The notes below the pieces were generated by a model. It did not search any database. It saw nothing but the letters and a program-made list of their open reading frames with translations, and had not been told where the DNA came from. A stretch of DNA of 54,564 nucleotides, from positions 1 to 54,564 of the forward strand of contig JBCBSS010000033.1 of the NCBI GenBank assembly GCA_039819065.1. Direction: 5' to 3'. Numbering within the stretch: position 1 is the stretch's first letter; each line of letters opens with the position of its first letter. Below, in pieces: positions 54,237 to 54,564 of this stretch. This DNA is from JBCBSS01 sp039819065. Its GTDB lineage: Bacteria; Bacteroidota; Bacteroidia; Cytophagales; Cyclobacteriaceae. Made by a program: the position numbers and the translations under genes.

Positions 54237-54564
54237 ACATAATGATTAAAGGCAAAAAACTGCTAAGGGAAGGATGATGATCTGTAAAATGCACCTTTGT
54301 GCGGGATTACCTTAAGAATGGCGGCAGAGATCGTAACCTCTTCTCTTCATAGCCTGATCAAGAGCAATGTAAGGTATAACCATATGGATGTAAGTATGGG
54401 TAATCCTTAAGAATACAAGTGTGTGCCCTTACATTATTGATCAGGCTTACATGCCATATTCGTTCAGTATATGCAACTTAAATGTCGGCATAAAAACAAA
54501 GCCTATTAGGCTAATTACCAAGCTTTTGCTGAGTTAAATCAGATAAAAGGAGGTTATGTTAAGT
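54237..54564. other. 328-base end segment with nested inverted repeats
   Basis: GCCTGATCA...AATGTAAGG (54352-54374) and CCTTACATT...TGATCAGGC (54427-54446) are paired inverted repeats, and GGATTACC (54304-54311) pairs with GGTAATCC (54399-54406), both next to CTTAAG. An AGCCTA-T-TAGGCT palindrome lies near 54502. An AAAGGAGG followed two bases on by ATG (54556) at the window edge is probably chance. No gene is called. Confidence 0.45.

Noticed and set aside
54556..54564. Start of a + strand gene at the right edge (AAAGGAGG then ATG)
   Set aside because: Only two bases separate the purine run from the ATG and three codons are visible, so nothing can be supported.

Overview
The window reads as chromosomal DNA of a Bacteroidota species, most likely a marine Cytophagales (Fulvivirga/Roseivirga-like; this rank is inference). 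The grounds are a SusC/SusD pair, CarboxypepD_reg-type N-terminal domains, Bacteroidota lipobox lipoproteins, an FtsL-like protein in place of classical FtsL, a dcw cluster without murF, murB or ddl, scarce Shine-Dalgarno sites, and REP-like repeats of the GTCATTGCGAG...GAAGCAATCT type. MurE carries the DNPR motif, so the wall should contain meso-diaminopimelate. No rRNA, tRNA, CRISPR array or intact insertion sequence was seen.

Layout. 1-6828: a secreted S9 peptidase, a repeat-rich segment carrying two overlapping small membrane-protein genes between direct repeats, a TlpA-like lipoprotein, and a CaiB/BaiF CoA-transferase. 7025-22338: the whole division and cell-wall cluster on the + strand, mraZ-rsmH-ftsL-ftsI-murE-mraY-murD-ftsW-murG-murC-ftsQ-ftsA-ftsZ, tightly packed with many overlapping stops and starts. 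murG has no ATG, GTG or TTG at its proper N-terminus and seems to start at ATA. 22339-23239: a gene-free repeat nest. 23240-25277: cobS, cobC-like phosphatase and a Dph6-type ATP pyrophosphatase. 25453-29054: two unknown proteins and penicillin-binding protein 1A. 29317-35020 (- strand): a Calx-beta lipoprotein, SusC and SusD. 35593-36890 (- strand): an acetyltransferase and a TSUP permease. 37084-40575: a fusion of a CarboxypepD_reg-type periplasmic module to a complete oligopeptidase B. 40596-44081 (- strand): SDR oxidoreductase, alpha/beta hydrolase, dihydrofolate reductase, and glutamyl-tRNA reductase. 44398-51040 (+): helix-hairpin-helix protein, a very large SF1 helicase with DUF4011-like and Vsr-like ends, a Lys-rich secreted protein, deoC and acylphosphatase. 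51045-54212 (-): an unknown protein and an M14 carboxypeptidase.

How the parts fit. The dcw cluster and PBP1A supply peptidoglycan precursors, septal synthesis and the Z-ring. Three exported peptidases (S9, S9A fusion, M14) and the SusC/SusD transporter are compatible with a life on extracellular protein or peptides, and no carbohydrate-active enzyme sits by the SusCD pair. The least ordinary items are the murG start codon, the repeat-flanked small-gene pair, the oligopeptidase fusion, the DUF4011/helicase/Vsr-like protein, and the nested inverted repeats after ftsZ. All functional calls are from reading motifs; no database search was run.
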